Shown: positions 1 through 12,835 of the stretch, one piece after another
Position numbering within the stretch: the stretch's first letter is position 1
How the letters are laid out: every line of letters begins with the position of its first letter
Position numbers and translations under genes: made by a program
Notes under the pieces: model-generated
What the model saw: only the letters and a program-made list of their open reading frames with translations
Told to the model about the DNA's origin: nothing
Database searches by the model: none
Origin: Elmis aenea
Lineage: Eukaryota > Arthropoda > Insecta > Coleoptera > Elmidae
Direction of reading: 5' to 3'
NCBI GenBank assembly: GCA_947652605.1
Contig: OX393577.1
Span: 3,596,868-3,660,867 of the forward strand
DNA length: 64,000 bases

Positions 1-3000
1 TTTAAATTTGACAGTCGCAAAATTTTTTACTGCGTCATAATATTAATCTTAAATTTTCCTCATTTAATAATAAAAATTTTCAAAGTTCGCTAAAACTTTT
101 TCAAGTTAACTATTTATTATTCAGTCTGAGTTACATCGATTTGGCTTTGTTTTTTCGACATTGTTTTTTTCGAATTCTCGGCGGTCAATTCGATCGGCAG
201 CACAAGACTTGGGTTTTTTAATATACTATGCTGCATGAGCGTCCGCAAAAATTTTTCCAGGGGGGTGGGCAAAGCATAGAGACAAATAAAAATATATATA
301 AATTTTAATTTAAATTTTTAAGTTTTATTTGTTTTTACAAGTAGGTACTATTTTTTACTCGATCCCAGGGAAAAGGGCAAGTGCCCCGTTTGTTCCCCCC
401 CTGCGCACGCCCTGCTGTACAAGCTACATTAAAAATGCACATCTATTCGTTCGCACTTTCAATAATCTTGTGATATTGCCTATGAATGTAAAATAAATTC
501 AAAATATCCGTATTTGAATACTCTTGATATTCCATTTTTATGGATACTTCAGACAAACGCAATAAAAGTGGTTTACAGTTAATAATATTGGCATTTGTTG
601 TCATTTCCAAAGCTTACTATTTAAAAATGTTGCAATGTCTCTTAACTTTATCAAAAATTCTTAATAACTCGAAAATTGTTGCAGATAGGTATAGTAAACG
701 TTAAAACAGATTGAAGCAGAATTTTGCATTAGAAACTGAAAAAGAAGTTTGGGCATTGTATTTGAAAGAAACGAGTTTTAGTAATCTGAAGTTGTATTAA
801 AAGAAAATTCAATTTTGGACACCCTGTAGGTAATGCATCGATTGCAAAAATTCCAGGATGTACTCCAAGGTTTTTTCTAGGCATGTTCTAAATTTAAGCG
901 TTTTTTATTCAAAATATTTATAATATTAAGCATCACGATGAAAATCAAAAAATTTTCAAAAAATACCAAAAATCTAAAAAATGACTGCATTTCGGTATAG
1001 GGAAGCTATCAAAAGTGCCTCTAAAATAACGTGTTAAATCCAAAAATGCTATAAAAATAGACCATTGTATTTGAAATAAGAAAGTTGACGTCAACTTCCT
1101 GTATTTACGGAAGTGTAGCTATCTTGAAAATATTTTCATTAAACAGATAATATGCCATTATGGTCATAACCAAAATTTTAGGTCAATACCCTTTTTAATT
1201 TTTCATATATTTTTAATGCCCGGTCCGAATCAATAACCCTGTATAATTTTGCATTTTTATAAGCAAAAAATTAGAAACTTTTGCAACAGTTTTTATATTT
1301 TCTGAAAAAAAAGATAAAAGTAAGATATACAATCCTCTAGTTGTACTCTCGCTTCCATAATATTTAGTTCTTAATTATTTTTACATGGAAATACATGTCA
1401 TTTGAATATAAAAACATGCAAGTTGACACATTTTTGTAAATACTACACTCATGACAATAACTGTTAAAGTAAGTTACTAAATACTTAAAACTTACCTTAT
1501 TAGTGTCGTATTCAGTAAACAAATTATGGTTTTTAATATGTAGTAAAACCTATTTTCTTACGTACTTTAAAAAAAAAAAAACTATTTGATAATTAATTTT
1601 AATTTTTTAAACTGGTTGACCATATACAAAGTAATATGAAGAAACAAAAAAGTTTAATTAATTTACAAATAAAAGAATGTATTGAAAATTTTTAAATATT
1701 ACACAATAAATACAAAAAATAAATAAATACTCTATTACCCATACATAAAAACATATTTACATTTTAATTTAACACAAATATTTGTCTATTACCTGAAACT
1801 GAGCTGACATAATCACTACTTTAAAAATTGATTATTTATAGCAATGATTTAAAAAATTACCTAAGAATTTTAATGCTCAAAATGTTGCAAATGGAAAATT
1901 CATTAATCAATATTTCTTTAGACAATTACATACTGTTGCAAATAAGTGCAATTGTAAACGTTATGTAACAATTATTAAAACCATCACAATACATTAAAAA
2001 TTTTCCCGCCATTTCCATTTGATAAAGACAAATGATAGAATTTACAGTACTTTTAACTCTGTCTTTGTCAGTAATAATATTAATCATTAAATTACAAAGA
2101 ATTTTAAAACTCATTCTACTAAATTCCTGAACGTACAGTTTAAAATTATTTTGCAATAAAATCTCGTCAGTTTATAAAAATAAGTCACAAGTTTTTCAAA
2201 AAAAATATTTGCAGTAAATTCAGCATTTCCCACAAAACTATTAAAAATAATGAATGGAGTGCTGTTTTTTTTTTTATTAAAAACAAAAAAATTAACTTCT
2301 AGTCATTTCTTTGATTGTATTACTAATACATAGAAATACAAACAAAATTAAAACTTACAAAGGCCAACCTGCCTTAAGAAAACCAATTCAGAATCACTAA
2401 TTTTAGCCTCACAGACCTAAAAAAGCTTCAGTTTTTTCTCTCGGTACATTTTACAGGCAGTGGCATTTAAAGACCTTATTTTATAATCATTTATTGATAA
2501 TACAAGAACTCGATTTATTTCCACTATATTTCGCTTAAAAAATCTTTTATTCAGTAAGTCATGTTTAAAATCTAAACTGAAATTCAGTCATTACTATGAG
2601 CCACTTTCAGTTTAATATGTTGATATTCACAATACACCTTAAAATCAATGTTAAAACTTATAAAACTCGCCCTATGTCTAAACAACAACATGCTATGACA
2701 ACTTAATGCAATTACACTAATTTGCAACAGTTGTTCATCTTATTAAAATTATCAAAACTGGTGTTTTATCAAACTACTTTCTCGATCAAAAGCATTTATC
2801 TGCTGATCTATAAAAATTGTTTAAAATAAATTATAAAATACCAATTATTGGGGAATGTAAAAATTTTAAATACAATATTGTTTACCTAAAATAAAATAAA
2901 TAAAATTTGGTTTATATACAATCAGTAAATTATACACAAGTATCAGATAATTCAACTAGAGTTTAATACTTGTGCATAAGATACTAAAAATTAAATTATC

Positions 3001-3296
3001 TTCCACAAAAAATACTAAATTATTCAGAAAGCCTCGACCTATTTTTCCTCATACAAATCAGTTTTGAATTAGAAATGACTTACAATGGCATCTTCAACTG
3101 TTTTCATAATTTCAACATCAATTGTTTTAAATTTTTTGACATTTGAGACTGTCGGTACATTATTAACTATTTAATGTGAAAAATGTTTTGTTATAAGTGT
3201 ACTTCATATAACGACATGCTCTTCTTTCTGAATAGTTTAAACAACTTTTGTGGAAAATGAACCAAAAATTAATTGGTAAATATATATACAAATTAA
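1..3296. other. AT-rich non-coding stretch downstream of the MCRIP gene
   Basis: No coding region is recognised. The right part should hold the 3'UTR of the minus-strand MCRIP gene, but there are too many TTTATT strings (AATAAA on the minus strand) to choose a polyadenylation site. Scraps near 825 (a CACCCTGTA string) and 1200-1240 resemble edges of the dispersed repeat seen later in the window. The short open frame at 1926-2156 on the minus strand is low-complexity and looks like chance. Confidence 0.6.
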
Positions 3297-3665
3297 CTAC
3301 GAATGTTGGGCATTTTGAACAATTCGTCTACCCCAATAAGCTTCAAGGTTGAACGGTTCGAAGTCTTTAAGCATTGGAGGTTCTTGTTCACGATAATAAA
3401 TGGCAGTGCTACCAGTGTTTCTGTCCACTTCTGAAGACACCTTGTTCCATGAATCATAAATAAATTTTATAAGATCATCGTGCTGAGTCGGAGCGGATCT
3501 TTCTACAGGTGGTAACCTATTAATATTGGCAGGTCGTCGATTATTACCATTCATCTGCGTCATATTCATTCGAGGACCACTGAAATAACACCAAAATTAA
3601 ACGTTATCAACAAGGGAGTTAACACTAATGAAAATTGTGTTGGACATACAATTTATTTACCTCAT
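3297..3665 (-). CDS. Mcrip: MCRIP-family protein (MAPK-regulated corepressor-interacting protein, FAM195 family)
   Basis: Two coding exons on the minus strand. Exon 1 holds only ATGAG (3665-3661), followed by a GTAAAT donor. An 81-bp intron (3660-3580) ends in TTATTTCAG, and exon 2 runs 3579-3297 to a TAG stop. The joined frame gives a 95-residue protein beginning MSGPRMNMTQ. The core motif FIYDSWNKVSSEVD (about residues 41-54), the acidic/proline linker and the C-terminal segment EPFNLEAYWGRR match the pattern of vertebrate MCRIP1/2 (HEENVRF-(I/V)-xEAW, then xFxPIDLxxW). Those family members are small, largely disordered proteins that bind the CtBP corepressor and DDX6/stress-granule factors under ERK control; that role is family knowledge, not visible here. 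If only the exon 2 open frame is used, the first Met is 5 codons downstream, but the splice join with exon 1 is clean. The neighbouring Rasd gene lies on the same strand 3.6 kb upstream. Confidence 0.85.
3580..3660 (-). other. Short intron of the MCRIP gene
   Basis: An 81-bp phase-2 intron on the minus strand, with donor G|GTAAAT and acceptor TTATTTCAG|T. It separates the first five coding bases from the rest. Confidence 0.75.
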
Positions 3666-6516
3666 TTTCGTTCAACAATACAGGCAAAACAAATAAACAC
3701 CAGTATTTCGTTGTATTTAGCACAAATGTATAAATGATAAAAGTAATAAATAAATTAAAACTTGGTGGTTACACTACACATAACAAGAAAATATATATAA
3801 AAACCAAATCAACGACGACTGTTTTTGTTTGACGCTAGAAGTGTCACAACTAGGTTGGTATAATCGGACTAAGTCATACCAACACATTTTATCAAGCTTA
3901 AGCGCGAAATTTAAAACCATTTATAATGAAGCACAATAAGCCTTTACCATTTATTTGTTATTTTTAGTAAATGTTACTTGTTATAAAAATACACAAAACA
4001 TTTTAAACTTCGATATTAACAATGTGTCTTAAGAAGTACAACAATAACAAAATTTACAATTTGACTCGAGCGATTACACATTTATAAATCCCAAAAATGT
4101 ATTGCATTATTTTATAATATTTTATAATTGCATTATTTGTAAATGCATTCGCCAACAGACAATAACAATGTAGTAGAGATTGTCATAAAAAGATTTTTCG
4201 GTACAAATTTTGTTAATTTTTGTTATAAACTAAGTCCACTTAAAAGATATTGAAACATTAAAATATTTGTTACAAAATTATTAATTCTTTATAATTCAAA
4301 ACTGTCACGTTATTAACCATACAAAAACATATCAACAAGGAGAATAATAATTAAAATCACAATTAGACGTTTTTATCTGTATAAACTACTTAAAAACTTT
4401 TTGTTTTAAAACATACAGAAGTAACATAAAATTAATTAATCATTTTGTCATATGATTTGCATTCAGTTTGTTTATATCTTTTACTGTTCATGTTGTAAGT
4501 GATATAATGCAATGTTTCATTTTAAGTTGTGTACATTATAACAATATATTTACAAGATGAATATTCTCATTTAATAGTTATATTTAATATTTAAATATAG
4601 TTTATTATGTAATAATATAAACCATCAGTGTAGAGAATGATGTTAATATAAACTTTGGCACTCTTTACATTATTAATTTTAAAGCACATACATTATATTG
4701 TTACAAGTTTCTAAAGTTATACGATATATAGGTATGAAACCATGGTTCAATACTGTTTTTTTGTTTTGCATTTAATTTCATTCATATAATTTGCAAAAGC
4801 TGCTATCCAAATTTTAATATAAAACTGTTTTCTAATTAATTGAGTTTTATAAAAGCTAATACATATAACTTTGTAATTGTTAATACATTTAAAATTTTTG
4901 TTTTCTATCATTCATAGCTTTTTTGTTATAACATAGGGCAGAAATTGGTCGGTTTAATATTAACAACTTTTAGATTTTTTTATAGACAATAAATAGAAGG
5001 ATTTTACAACCCTTTAATTTTTGGACATTTTTTTCATTTATGTCTTTAAAAAAAATCAATTTTTTGCGTTTTATGTACCTATTACAAATATTTTTGTATT
5101 TATGCAAACATTAATTCATTAATGATCCTATTCAAAAAATTAAAAGTTTTTTACTACTAAAAAATTGTGCCCAAGTCAGTTGTATGCAATTGTTTACGCT
5201 GTGGATTAAATAGCAACTATTTCACTACAATATATTCTACAATACATTTTCTAAATTGATTACGTGTAGCCAATTAATAAATTAAGCTTAAAACTGGCAC
5301 TAAGAACTACAAACGGAGTAATACAATTTTTAACTAGTTCCATTAGTTTGCCCCTCAGTGGGTATATGTTTATTTTTAATATCAACTTTTCACTAGAGAG
5401 TAAAATCGTTTGTATAAGTTTGAAAATTTATGTACTATGAACACATTTTAAATATTTGCAGCATTTGAAAATTTGTATGCTATGAACACATGTTTGATAT
5501 AGTTATTGTTTGGATATGAGTATTAATAAGATATTTTTTAAAGGAATTCAAAGCAATAATTTCTTCAGAATGTCAAAATTTTTATATTTTTAAATCCACA
5601 ATCATATAAATATAAAGATTTATAGTATTACGTTGCTTTTTTTTTAACTTGAAACAAATGAAAATAAAAAATGGTAAATTCTTGGTAATATTAAATCAAT
5701 TAGAATAAAACTCATACCAAAAATTGTTTTAATTCTGATGTAAAGAATACATATTGGATCAAAAATTTAAAAAACAGGAACAATTACTCGCCTTCCCTTT
5801 AAACAGTTTTTTGGTTTCAAAGGTTATATAATTGCAAACTTCACACTTGAAAAATAGAAAAAATAGAGACAATTCATCTCTCAAAACAGTTTTTGGATTT
5901 CAATCACCATTTTTGGCGTTTAAACTTGCATAATTGTAAACTTAAAACTTCAAAAATTTTACAATTACTGAAGGATGGAGTGTGATATAATCAGTCAATT
6001 TCAAAAATGATTTGGCAATGTACTATTACTTAAACACAGAGTTGATAAGATAAGATACCCTGTTAATTTAGCATGGTGTTGTTTTCGTAAAAATGGGTAA
6101 TAACTATATATCAAAATGTTTTCTTCTTAAATTTACATATGTATAAATTTACTTTGCTGCAAAGTTTATTTCAAAAACATAGCAAACAACATTTGAGTTG
6201 CATGTAGTAGTAATGAAATTGTATTTTGTCGTCGTCATAAATCATAATTTGTGTATTTACACGTTTTGTTTAACAATTAATTGTATTAGATGCAATTAGT
6301 TTATATTTAAATGTAACTATCAACAATTTAATTTTAACAAAAGAGATATTAACTAGTATACTTCATTTTATTCAAATCTTAAACCTACAACTTTCAAATT
6401 AAAAAAATATACACACCTAAAATTATTACTAAATACAAAATAGCTCAACGATCTGTACATTTAAAACATGTTTTTTTATAGAGACTGTCGACAATAAAAG
6501 CGAGTTTTATTTTCTA
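3666..6516. other. AT-rich intergenic stretch between the MCRIP and Rasd genes
   Basis: It contains the MCRIP 5'UTR and promoter on its left side. The first 250 bases upstream of 3665 are somewhat richer in GC than the rest. No coding region, RNA gene or repeat with clear ends was found. Several stretches are close to 80 percent A+T. Confidence 0.55.
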
Positions 6517-6557
6517 CTAGCGATTGCGGAGCCCCGACGGGGCTCCTTCACCGCTAG
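6517..6557. repeat. GC-rich hairpin framed by CTAGCG/CGCTAG, possible Helitron-like terminus
   Basis: GGAGCCCC (6528-6535), a GAC loop, and GGGGCTCC (6539-6546) form a perfect 8-bp stem, framed by CTAGCG (6517-6522) and CGCTAG (6552-6557). It stands out against AT-rich DNA. A GC-rich hairpin a few bases before a CTAG end is the form of a Helitron 3' terminus, but the following base is A rather than the expected T. No TC-starting partner was located, so the assignment is tentative. Confidence 0.4.
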
Positions 6558-7264
6558 ATCCCGGCTTGCACGTAGAATTCTCTTTGCGCGTAAAGCTCTC
6601 TTTGCGCAATAAATTACTCTATGTTCCCTAGATATATCGATGTAAACAGTTAAGCCCGGCTTTAGTTACAAATTTCGCAGACAGCCAACATTGCAAAAAT
6701 AGTGACAGCTATAGATGAAACCTCACTTTTAAATGATTATGGAATTAACCAAGAAAAATAAAGTTTGGAAATAACCGAATACAAACATAATACTATAAAT
6801 GTAGTTTTACTTATTTTCGACGGTAAACGATACAGAAAGACCGACACGTTTATAAAGTTCGATGTCAAGGTTGGTAATACAAACCTACTAACTTCGGGAG
6901 TTAGTAAATATGCGCATTTGCACTACATATAAACAGCTCTTGGTACGTATTAACAGTCAATGCGCATTAATTTCACCATGTAAACGTAGTAAATGTTACA
7001 TAGAGCCGTGATTTTTAACCTGTCAGTGCTGACGGCACGGATATGTGTCGCACAGGTCTTCATGACAATGCGCACGATGCGGATCTGTGACACAGGCCAG
7101 TTTGCATTTAAACCGACGCCGTGTTAACAAAAAAATTACTTTAAATATCTAGACCACTGAACCATTCAGTACAATACTATTATATCTATTGAGTAAATGT
7201 TTTTATAACTATTCAACCATATATAAACCATGATATATTACTTAACTGATTATTTACAAGTGTT
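6558..7264. other. Region downstream of the Rasd stop codon
   Basis: It probably includes the 3'UTR of the minus-strand Rasd gene. The sequence at 6570-6620 contains CTCTTTGCGC twice, 26 bp apart. The 7010-7120 segment is relatively GC-rich. No gene was found. Confidence 0.5.
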
Positions 7265-10200
7265 CTACTGTAATATACAGTGATGATCTGATGGTCTCCA
7301 ATTGATACCAGAACTATTGCCGTTACCACCATTTTCTCCTAAGCTACAAGTCTTAGCCCTCATTATCATAAGATCAGTTCTGATACTAGGCCTTCGAACG
7401 TTTGGTGTAACAACTCCACAGGCATCACTTAGTCTTCGTTTCACGGATAACGTGTATTTTTTGGGATGATGTGAAGGATTATGTGGCGGCAAGGGACAGG
7501 GTGACCCAAAATTCGCGTTAACACGCTTATGATGGTTGGGAGCCATTTCTAATGGGAGATTTGCCAACAAAAATAGTTCATAAAAAACATCATCTACTCT
7601 CAGATTTTTCTTTGCCGATGTTTCTACGAATGCACAACATTCCTGGCCCATACAATACGATTTTGCTTCATCAGGTGGTACAGTTCTGTAAAAAATTAAA
7701 GTCTCATAACCAATAAAATACATTCAATTAGAAAAAAGTATTCAAAATGCAAGGTGTGGAATGTTTTGTTAATGAAATTTTTAGTGTTTTAACCAAGAGG
7801 CACATAATTTTCGCCAAACTTTCGGGTACACTAACCTAGAGTTACCAAAGACCATAAATCCTAGTTAATTTTTGTGAAAATCATGCAAAATTCAACGCAC
7901 ATAATTTTCGCCACACTTTCGGTTACACTAACCTATAGTTACCAAAGACCATAAATCCTAGTTAATGTTTGTGAAAATCATGCAAAATTCAAAAATAAAA
8001 GTGCGAAAAGTAAATACCGCGACAATTTTGCACATTTTAAAACTTCCCCCACTCTAGTTTTCGTATCCAATGAGCCGTTACTCTGTTACAATGTTGCCAG
8101 ACTATCAGATTTGCATATTTTTTTGGCAACAATGACTGTACCGTACCAAAGCTTACTATAATCAGAAAATTACGAAAATCGGGGACGAGAATAATCCGGG
8201 ACTTGAGTTTTGTTTCAGGGACTGTCCCTGAAAATTGGGGAAGAGTTGTCACTCTTTTAACTTATGTACAGGGTAATATTTTACCATAATACCATACTAT
8301 CCATAATATCAGATTTTCGCTAACTATTATAGAGGTCTTTCAAGATAAACTAAACTGTGGGCAGAAACCAATACTCGTCTAAAGCGTCAGTTACTGCACC
8401 ACCAAAAAACATACGTCTATTTCAACAACGGTATTATAACCTAAAATAATATAACGTTTTTAGAAAGGTCTACATTTTAACTACCATCCCCTCTCTTTGT
8501 GCATTTTGCTGTTCAGTTTATATTGAATGACCTCTAGTAATCGAGATACCCTGTACAGTTTACTGTGTAAATCATTCCAATTTCGTCCACCCTGTATAGA
8601 AACAATTTCTAACTTACTATCAGTTAATAAACACATTTTATTTAAGAGTATGTAAATAAATTATTCCCTCCATTGAGTATGTACACAAAATTAATAGTAG
8701 ATACACAATAAAGCTGATATGAATGTTATAACACATAGCAAATACAATTATGTTGATAGGTGATTATTACAAAAATAATTTGGATCCTATTATTATTAGA
8801 AAAACCTAATATGTTTACATGCTTGTATTAATACTTTTAGTTGATACGTCTTCAACCATTTTAATATGCATGAAATGTGAGTTCATCATACAATATAAAT
8901 GATATTGATTTAAACTTAATAATTTAGTTAACATGAAAATGCGGCCTTTTAATTAACTACTTACAATACACCCCTCATGCAACTGAGTAAACAAGATAAA
9001 TTTAATGAAATATCAGCATGAAAATGCTGAACATTGTATAACGGAAAGTTGAGTAGATTTATTACCACTTTATATGATTAAATATGTTTATTGCGCCATT
9101 TTATTTGCATTTAATTTACATTTTAGTTTTTTAAATCCTCCGGTGCAAAGATATGTGCACAAAATTTAATGAAACTCCGTTGTATTTAAAACGAATTTAA
9201 TTCGGATTATTATGGAAAATTATACATAAGATAACTGTTAACACTTAAAAAAGATTTATGTTGTATAAACCGGAAAAAGGAGTGTGTGTGTGACAGAATT
9301 GGTTGTGATAAGCACATAAGGTGTCCCAAGGGCCTCCTAGTGGTAAGAGGGGGCCCGGGGATGTTAAAATTGTCGTAAGTTCTTGTTACTAGATTTTACA
9401 CACATTCAATTGTTTTTGAGTTATTTAATTTATTTAATTAAATGGCACAAAAATGTGCATATTACGGCCGGCACAAAAACATGTTAAGAATTTTGATGTA
9501 CCCTAAAATGATATTCAATTTTTATTTCAAATTACACTAGAGATCTTTCAAGATAAACTGAACCGCGAAATGCACAGAGAGGGGATAGCGGTTGAAATGT
9601 AGACCTTTCTAAAAACGTTATATTATTATAGGTTATGATTATAACACCCTTGTTGAAATATACGAATATTTTTAGGTGGCACAGTTTTGGTTTCTGCGTT
9701 ACAGTTCAGTTTATCTTGGAAGACCTCTAGTATGGTTTAAAATCCCACTTAATACTAATCATTTAAATTTATTTCAGTCATGTAAACATTTTAATTCGTT
9801 TGTTTATCTTATGTTTTTGAACTGTCAAGTATGTGTTAGTACACCATGAAAACTATTTCTGCATAAGTGAGAATTACTTAGTTATCAATTATTTAAAATT
9901 TGAAAGTTGATGATAATAACCCACTTCGTTTAGCTTTTGAAACCAAAAAATTGACGTTTAGGAGAATATGTTCTTATGATTTACTAATACCTAATACCCA
10001 ATACCTTATACATTTTGACATTTTTCTCAAAAATATCAATATTCACGTACATGACTATGCTAGAGGTCTTTCAAGATAAACTGAACTATGACGCAGAAAC
10101 AAAAACTCGTCCAAAGCGTTAATTACTGCGCCACCTAAAAACATACGCCTATTTCAACAGCGGGATTATAACCTACAATAATAGAACGTTTTTAGAAAGG

Positions 10201-11947
10201 TCTAAATTTCAACCACCAAATTGCGCATTTAGCGGTTCAGTTTATCTTGAAAGACCTCTAGTGCCACTTGAAAACAAAAGTTAGATATTTTTAAAATTAT
10301 GTACACTATAATAACATATGAGCTTTTTTGGGATATCATGTAAGTCATAGAAAATACTTAATCACTAACCTCATTTCTCGATCACTTTTATTTCCAGCTA
10401 AAATCATGGGTACCTTTGGATAATTTTTCTTGCGAGTTATTGCTCCACTATTAGTTGGACCACCAGCACTTAGTTTTGTCTCAAGAATTTGTTCTCGTAA
10501 TCGTACTGCCTCTTCAAATGTTTCTCTACTATCCATACTAAACACTATTATAAACAAGTCACCTGAAACAAATGATTATCAAAGTTTTTTCCTACATTCT
10601 AATATTACGAAAAGTTGTAAATTTTAATAAGTAGAGTGCAATATAAAACATGAAAATTTTGAAGATATTGTATTTCTATTTTTAAAATGTTCATACATGA
10701 CACATTAACAGACAATACAAAATTGTGCATAGTAAGGTTCATGTTTGTTTTGGCAATGTAACAATGTCGACCCTCGTTTATTGTTAAAACGTGACAGGTA
10801 TATATAATACCCTTATTCAACAAGATCTTTATGATAGTGGCAGCTATTGTGTGTGTTTATACAGGTATGCATTATTATCAAACATTTATCTTCATTTGCC
10901 ATTAAAGCACAACTTGGAATGCTTTAATAACACATTAAAATGGTAAACTATACAAAATACTCTGCATAAAATATAAGACAGTAAACCTTTGTACCACCAT
11001 TTAATAATAACAAAGCTGATTATTTTTAATTAACTTTGTTTTATATTTTTAGCACCAATTTGGTAGTAATAAATAAATATCATTTTGATAATAAATAATG
11101 ATAATAAAATAATGTGATAAAGTGCACATAAATATAATTATTGAATAAACCTGTTTATAATCAATAATAAGAATTTTAGAAAATTTTCAAAAATTCAGAT
11201 GTTTCATCTGGTTTCTGTTAATCAACGAAGTTGTATGAAATTTGGTTATTAATAACTAAACACCCATAAAATCAATATCTCTTATTATGAATTTATGGTG
11301 TGACAGTGATGTGCAACTGAATTATTAATAGATTTTTAACAGAAATTGACTTAAAATAGTCGTTTATTGTACATAATTATTTAAAAAAATTAATAACTGT
11401 TTGTTAAAACCATGAAATTTTTTATTAATTATGAAAAGATGTTAAAATGATTGATTTAAATTTATGAAAATATTATTGGCTCTCACCAGTAAGAAATGAT
11501 AGCCTCCTCATCGCAGGAAAAGGATGATTTCCGGAAGTATCTAAAATATCAAGTTGATATATTTCACCTCGTATTCTATAAAGTTTTCTATGGAAATCTT
11601 CTATGGTCGGTGTATAGCTATCATGGAATTTTCCACCCAAAAATCTTTGAACTAAACATGTTTTCCCTACTCTAGCAGATCCTAGCAAAAATAAATCTTT
11701 TTTGTAACTAACAATATTTATAATAAGAAAACTGGTTCAATTTTAAACAAGAATTTAATTTACCTAACATTACTAATCTATAACAGTTTTTTGGTGGAGG
11801 TATTACATCGTCACAAGAGCTGGAACTTCCTGGACTGGGTCCTGGTCCAGATGTTACCACAGGATTTACATATTCTGTCTGTGATGTTGATTTTTCGTTG
11901 GAATGGGTTGTAGAACAGAACCAGTTCGTACAGGAGCTTAAATTCAT
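7265..11947 (-). CDS. Rasd1: Ras-family small GTPase of the Dexras1/Rhes (RASD) type
   Basis: Four coding exons on the minus strand: 11947-11764, 11681-11487, 10562-10370 and 7685-7265. All junctions are GT..AG and the frame stays open for 330 residues. The N-terminus (1-52) is Ser/Pro-rich and variable. G1 is GSARVGKT (62-69), switch I reads YTPTIEDFHRK, and G3 is DTSGNHPFPAMRRLS, where the DTSGN spelling is typical of the RASD group rather than classical Ras. G4 is NKSD and G5 is ETSAK. A basic C-terminal extension containing RRPSIRTDL ends in CILQ, a CAAX box predicting prenylation and membrane anchoring. Vertebrate homologues are steroid- or activity-induced GTPases that modulate G-protein, NO and adenylyl cyclase signalling; the insect role is inferred only. 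It is head-to-head with Pdk1. The third intron (7686-10369) is 2.7 kb and carries three copies of a MITE plus a tandem duplication. Confidence 0.92.
7800..7992. repeat. Two-unit tandem duplication, 97-bp period
   Basis: Two head-to-tail copies (7800-7895 and 7897-7992), both starting GCACATAATTTTCGCCA and ending CATGCAAAATTCAA, with about four substitutions between them. They lie in the third intron of the Rasd gene and have no coding content. Confidence 0.85.
8332..8534. mobile_element. TA-flanked MITE, GAGGTC family, copy 1
   Basis: This copy starts GAGGTCTTTCAAGATAAACT and ends with a diverged inverted form, ...GACCTC. TA stands on both sides (8330-8331 and 8535-8536), as expected of Tc1/mariner-type insertion. 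It lies in the third intron of Rasd and has the same interior (including a TTTTTAGAAAGGTCTA block) as copies 2 and 3. It has no coding capacity. Confidence 0.8.
9540..9727. mobile_element. TA-flanked MITE, GAGGTC family, copy 2
   Basis: This 188-bp copy sits between TA dinucleotides and starts GAGATCTTTCAAGATAAACT. Its interior runs in the opposite orientation to copies 1 and 3: AGACCTTTCTAAAAACG here against CGTTTTTAGAAAGGTCT there. It lies in the third intron of Rasd. Confidence 0.8.
10063..10258. mobile_element. TA-flanked MITE, GAGGTC family, copy 3
   Basis: This 196-bp copy has terminal inverted repeats nearly perfect over about 24 bases (GAGGTCTTTCAAGATAAACT at the left, its complement at the right) and TA on each side. 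It lies in the third intron of Rasd, about 110 bases from exon 3. The perfect ends suggest this is the youngest of the three intronic copies. Confidence 0.85.
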
Positions 11948-12835
11948 TTTTATTACTATTAAAAATAATCATTACGAGTTTTTTAGGCTAACAATAAACT
12001 GTTTTTTATTCACAAATATGTAGATAACAATCCAATTTTTTAATTTTATACCATATTTACATTTTATATTGCAAAACTGTATTTATTTTTAATAAAGGCC
12101 TCATATTATGTATTTTTGTTTTAAAGCTATTAAATATGTTTAAGGTGTATATCGTTATTTAGACAATAAAGTATTAAGATTTATTGTTTATGTGAACGCG
12201 CGTTACGTAATTGAATTTTACTTCACCGCGCGACGCCAAGCGTCTGTCGACGTAGTGTTTGCGATAATCGAGTACTTTCCCACTTCCCCCACTAGTATTT
12301 TGAAATCAATGGAAACCCCACTCGCTCAGCCGGTTATGAAAGTTTCTGTGGTCGGTTTCTTGTGGTTGGTTGTGTTTTAAAAAAAGTGCATCTGTCAAAA
12401 TTGTGTTTACTTCTAAAATTTGTTCTTACGTTGATGTAGTAGATGTGTTGTGAGAATTTAAGTTTACAAAAATCAGCGTATCAGTGCGAAAAACATATTG
12501 ATGCTGAAATACATAACCGTTATTCTCAAGTTCAATAAACTTGAAATATTTTGCACGTCACTCTTTATCTCAGGTTTAAATATTGTTAATTGAACTACAT
12601 AAATGACGTATATTCGAATGACGTAATTTAGTAGTGACGGATTTTACAGTTTACGACAGGTATGAATTTAATATAAGCTTTAAAAATTTAATTTTCAGGA
12701 TTGATGAAATATTTCACCTTATTTAACAAGAAATATTTCATCACTGCTTGTTGTAACATCATATTATGCCATAAATCAATTTATTTCAAGTTTGATGTTT
12801 GAATTTTCCTACTTTTGCAGTGTTTTTGAAATAAT
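11948..12835. promoter_or_regulatory. Shared upstream region of the divergent Rasd and Pdk1 genes
   Basis: This 888-bp interval separates the two start codons. A GC-richer block (about 12190-12370) with several CG dinucleotides stands out from AT-rich surroundings. TGACG-type (CRE/ATF-like) motifs occur at 12604-12610 and 12619-12625 (both TGACGTA) and at about 12635. A good donor, ACAG|GTATGA (exon end 12659), and an acceptor, CTACTTTTGCAG (ending 12820), outline a 161-bp intron in the Pdk1 5'UTR, leaving 15 untranslated bases before ATG. Transcription starts were not determined. The 62-codon open frame at 12192-12380 looks incidental. Confidence 0.6.

Noticed and set aside
12192..12380. 62-codon frame upstream of Pdk1
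   Set aside because: It lies in the GC-richer promoter or 5'UTR block of Pdk1 and shows no protein family features.
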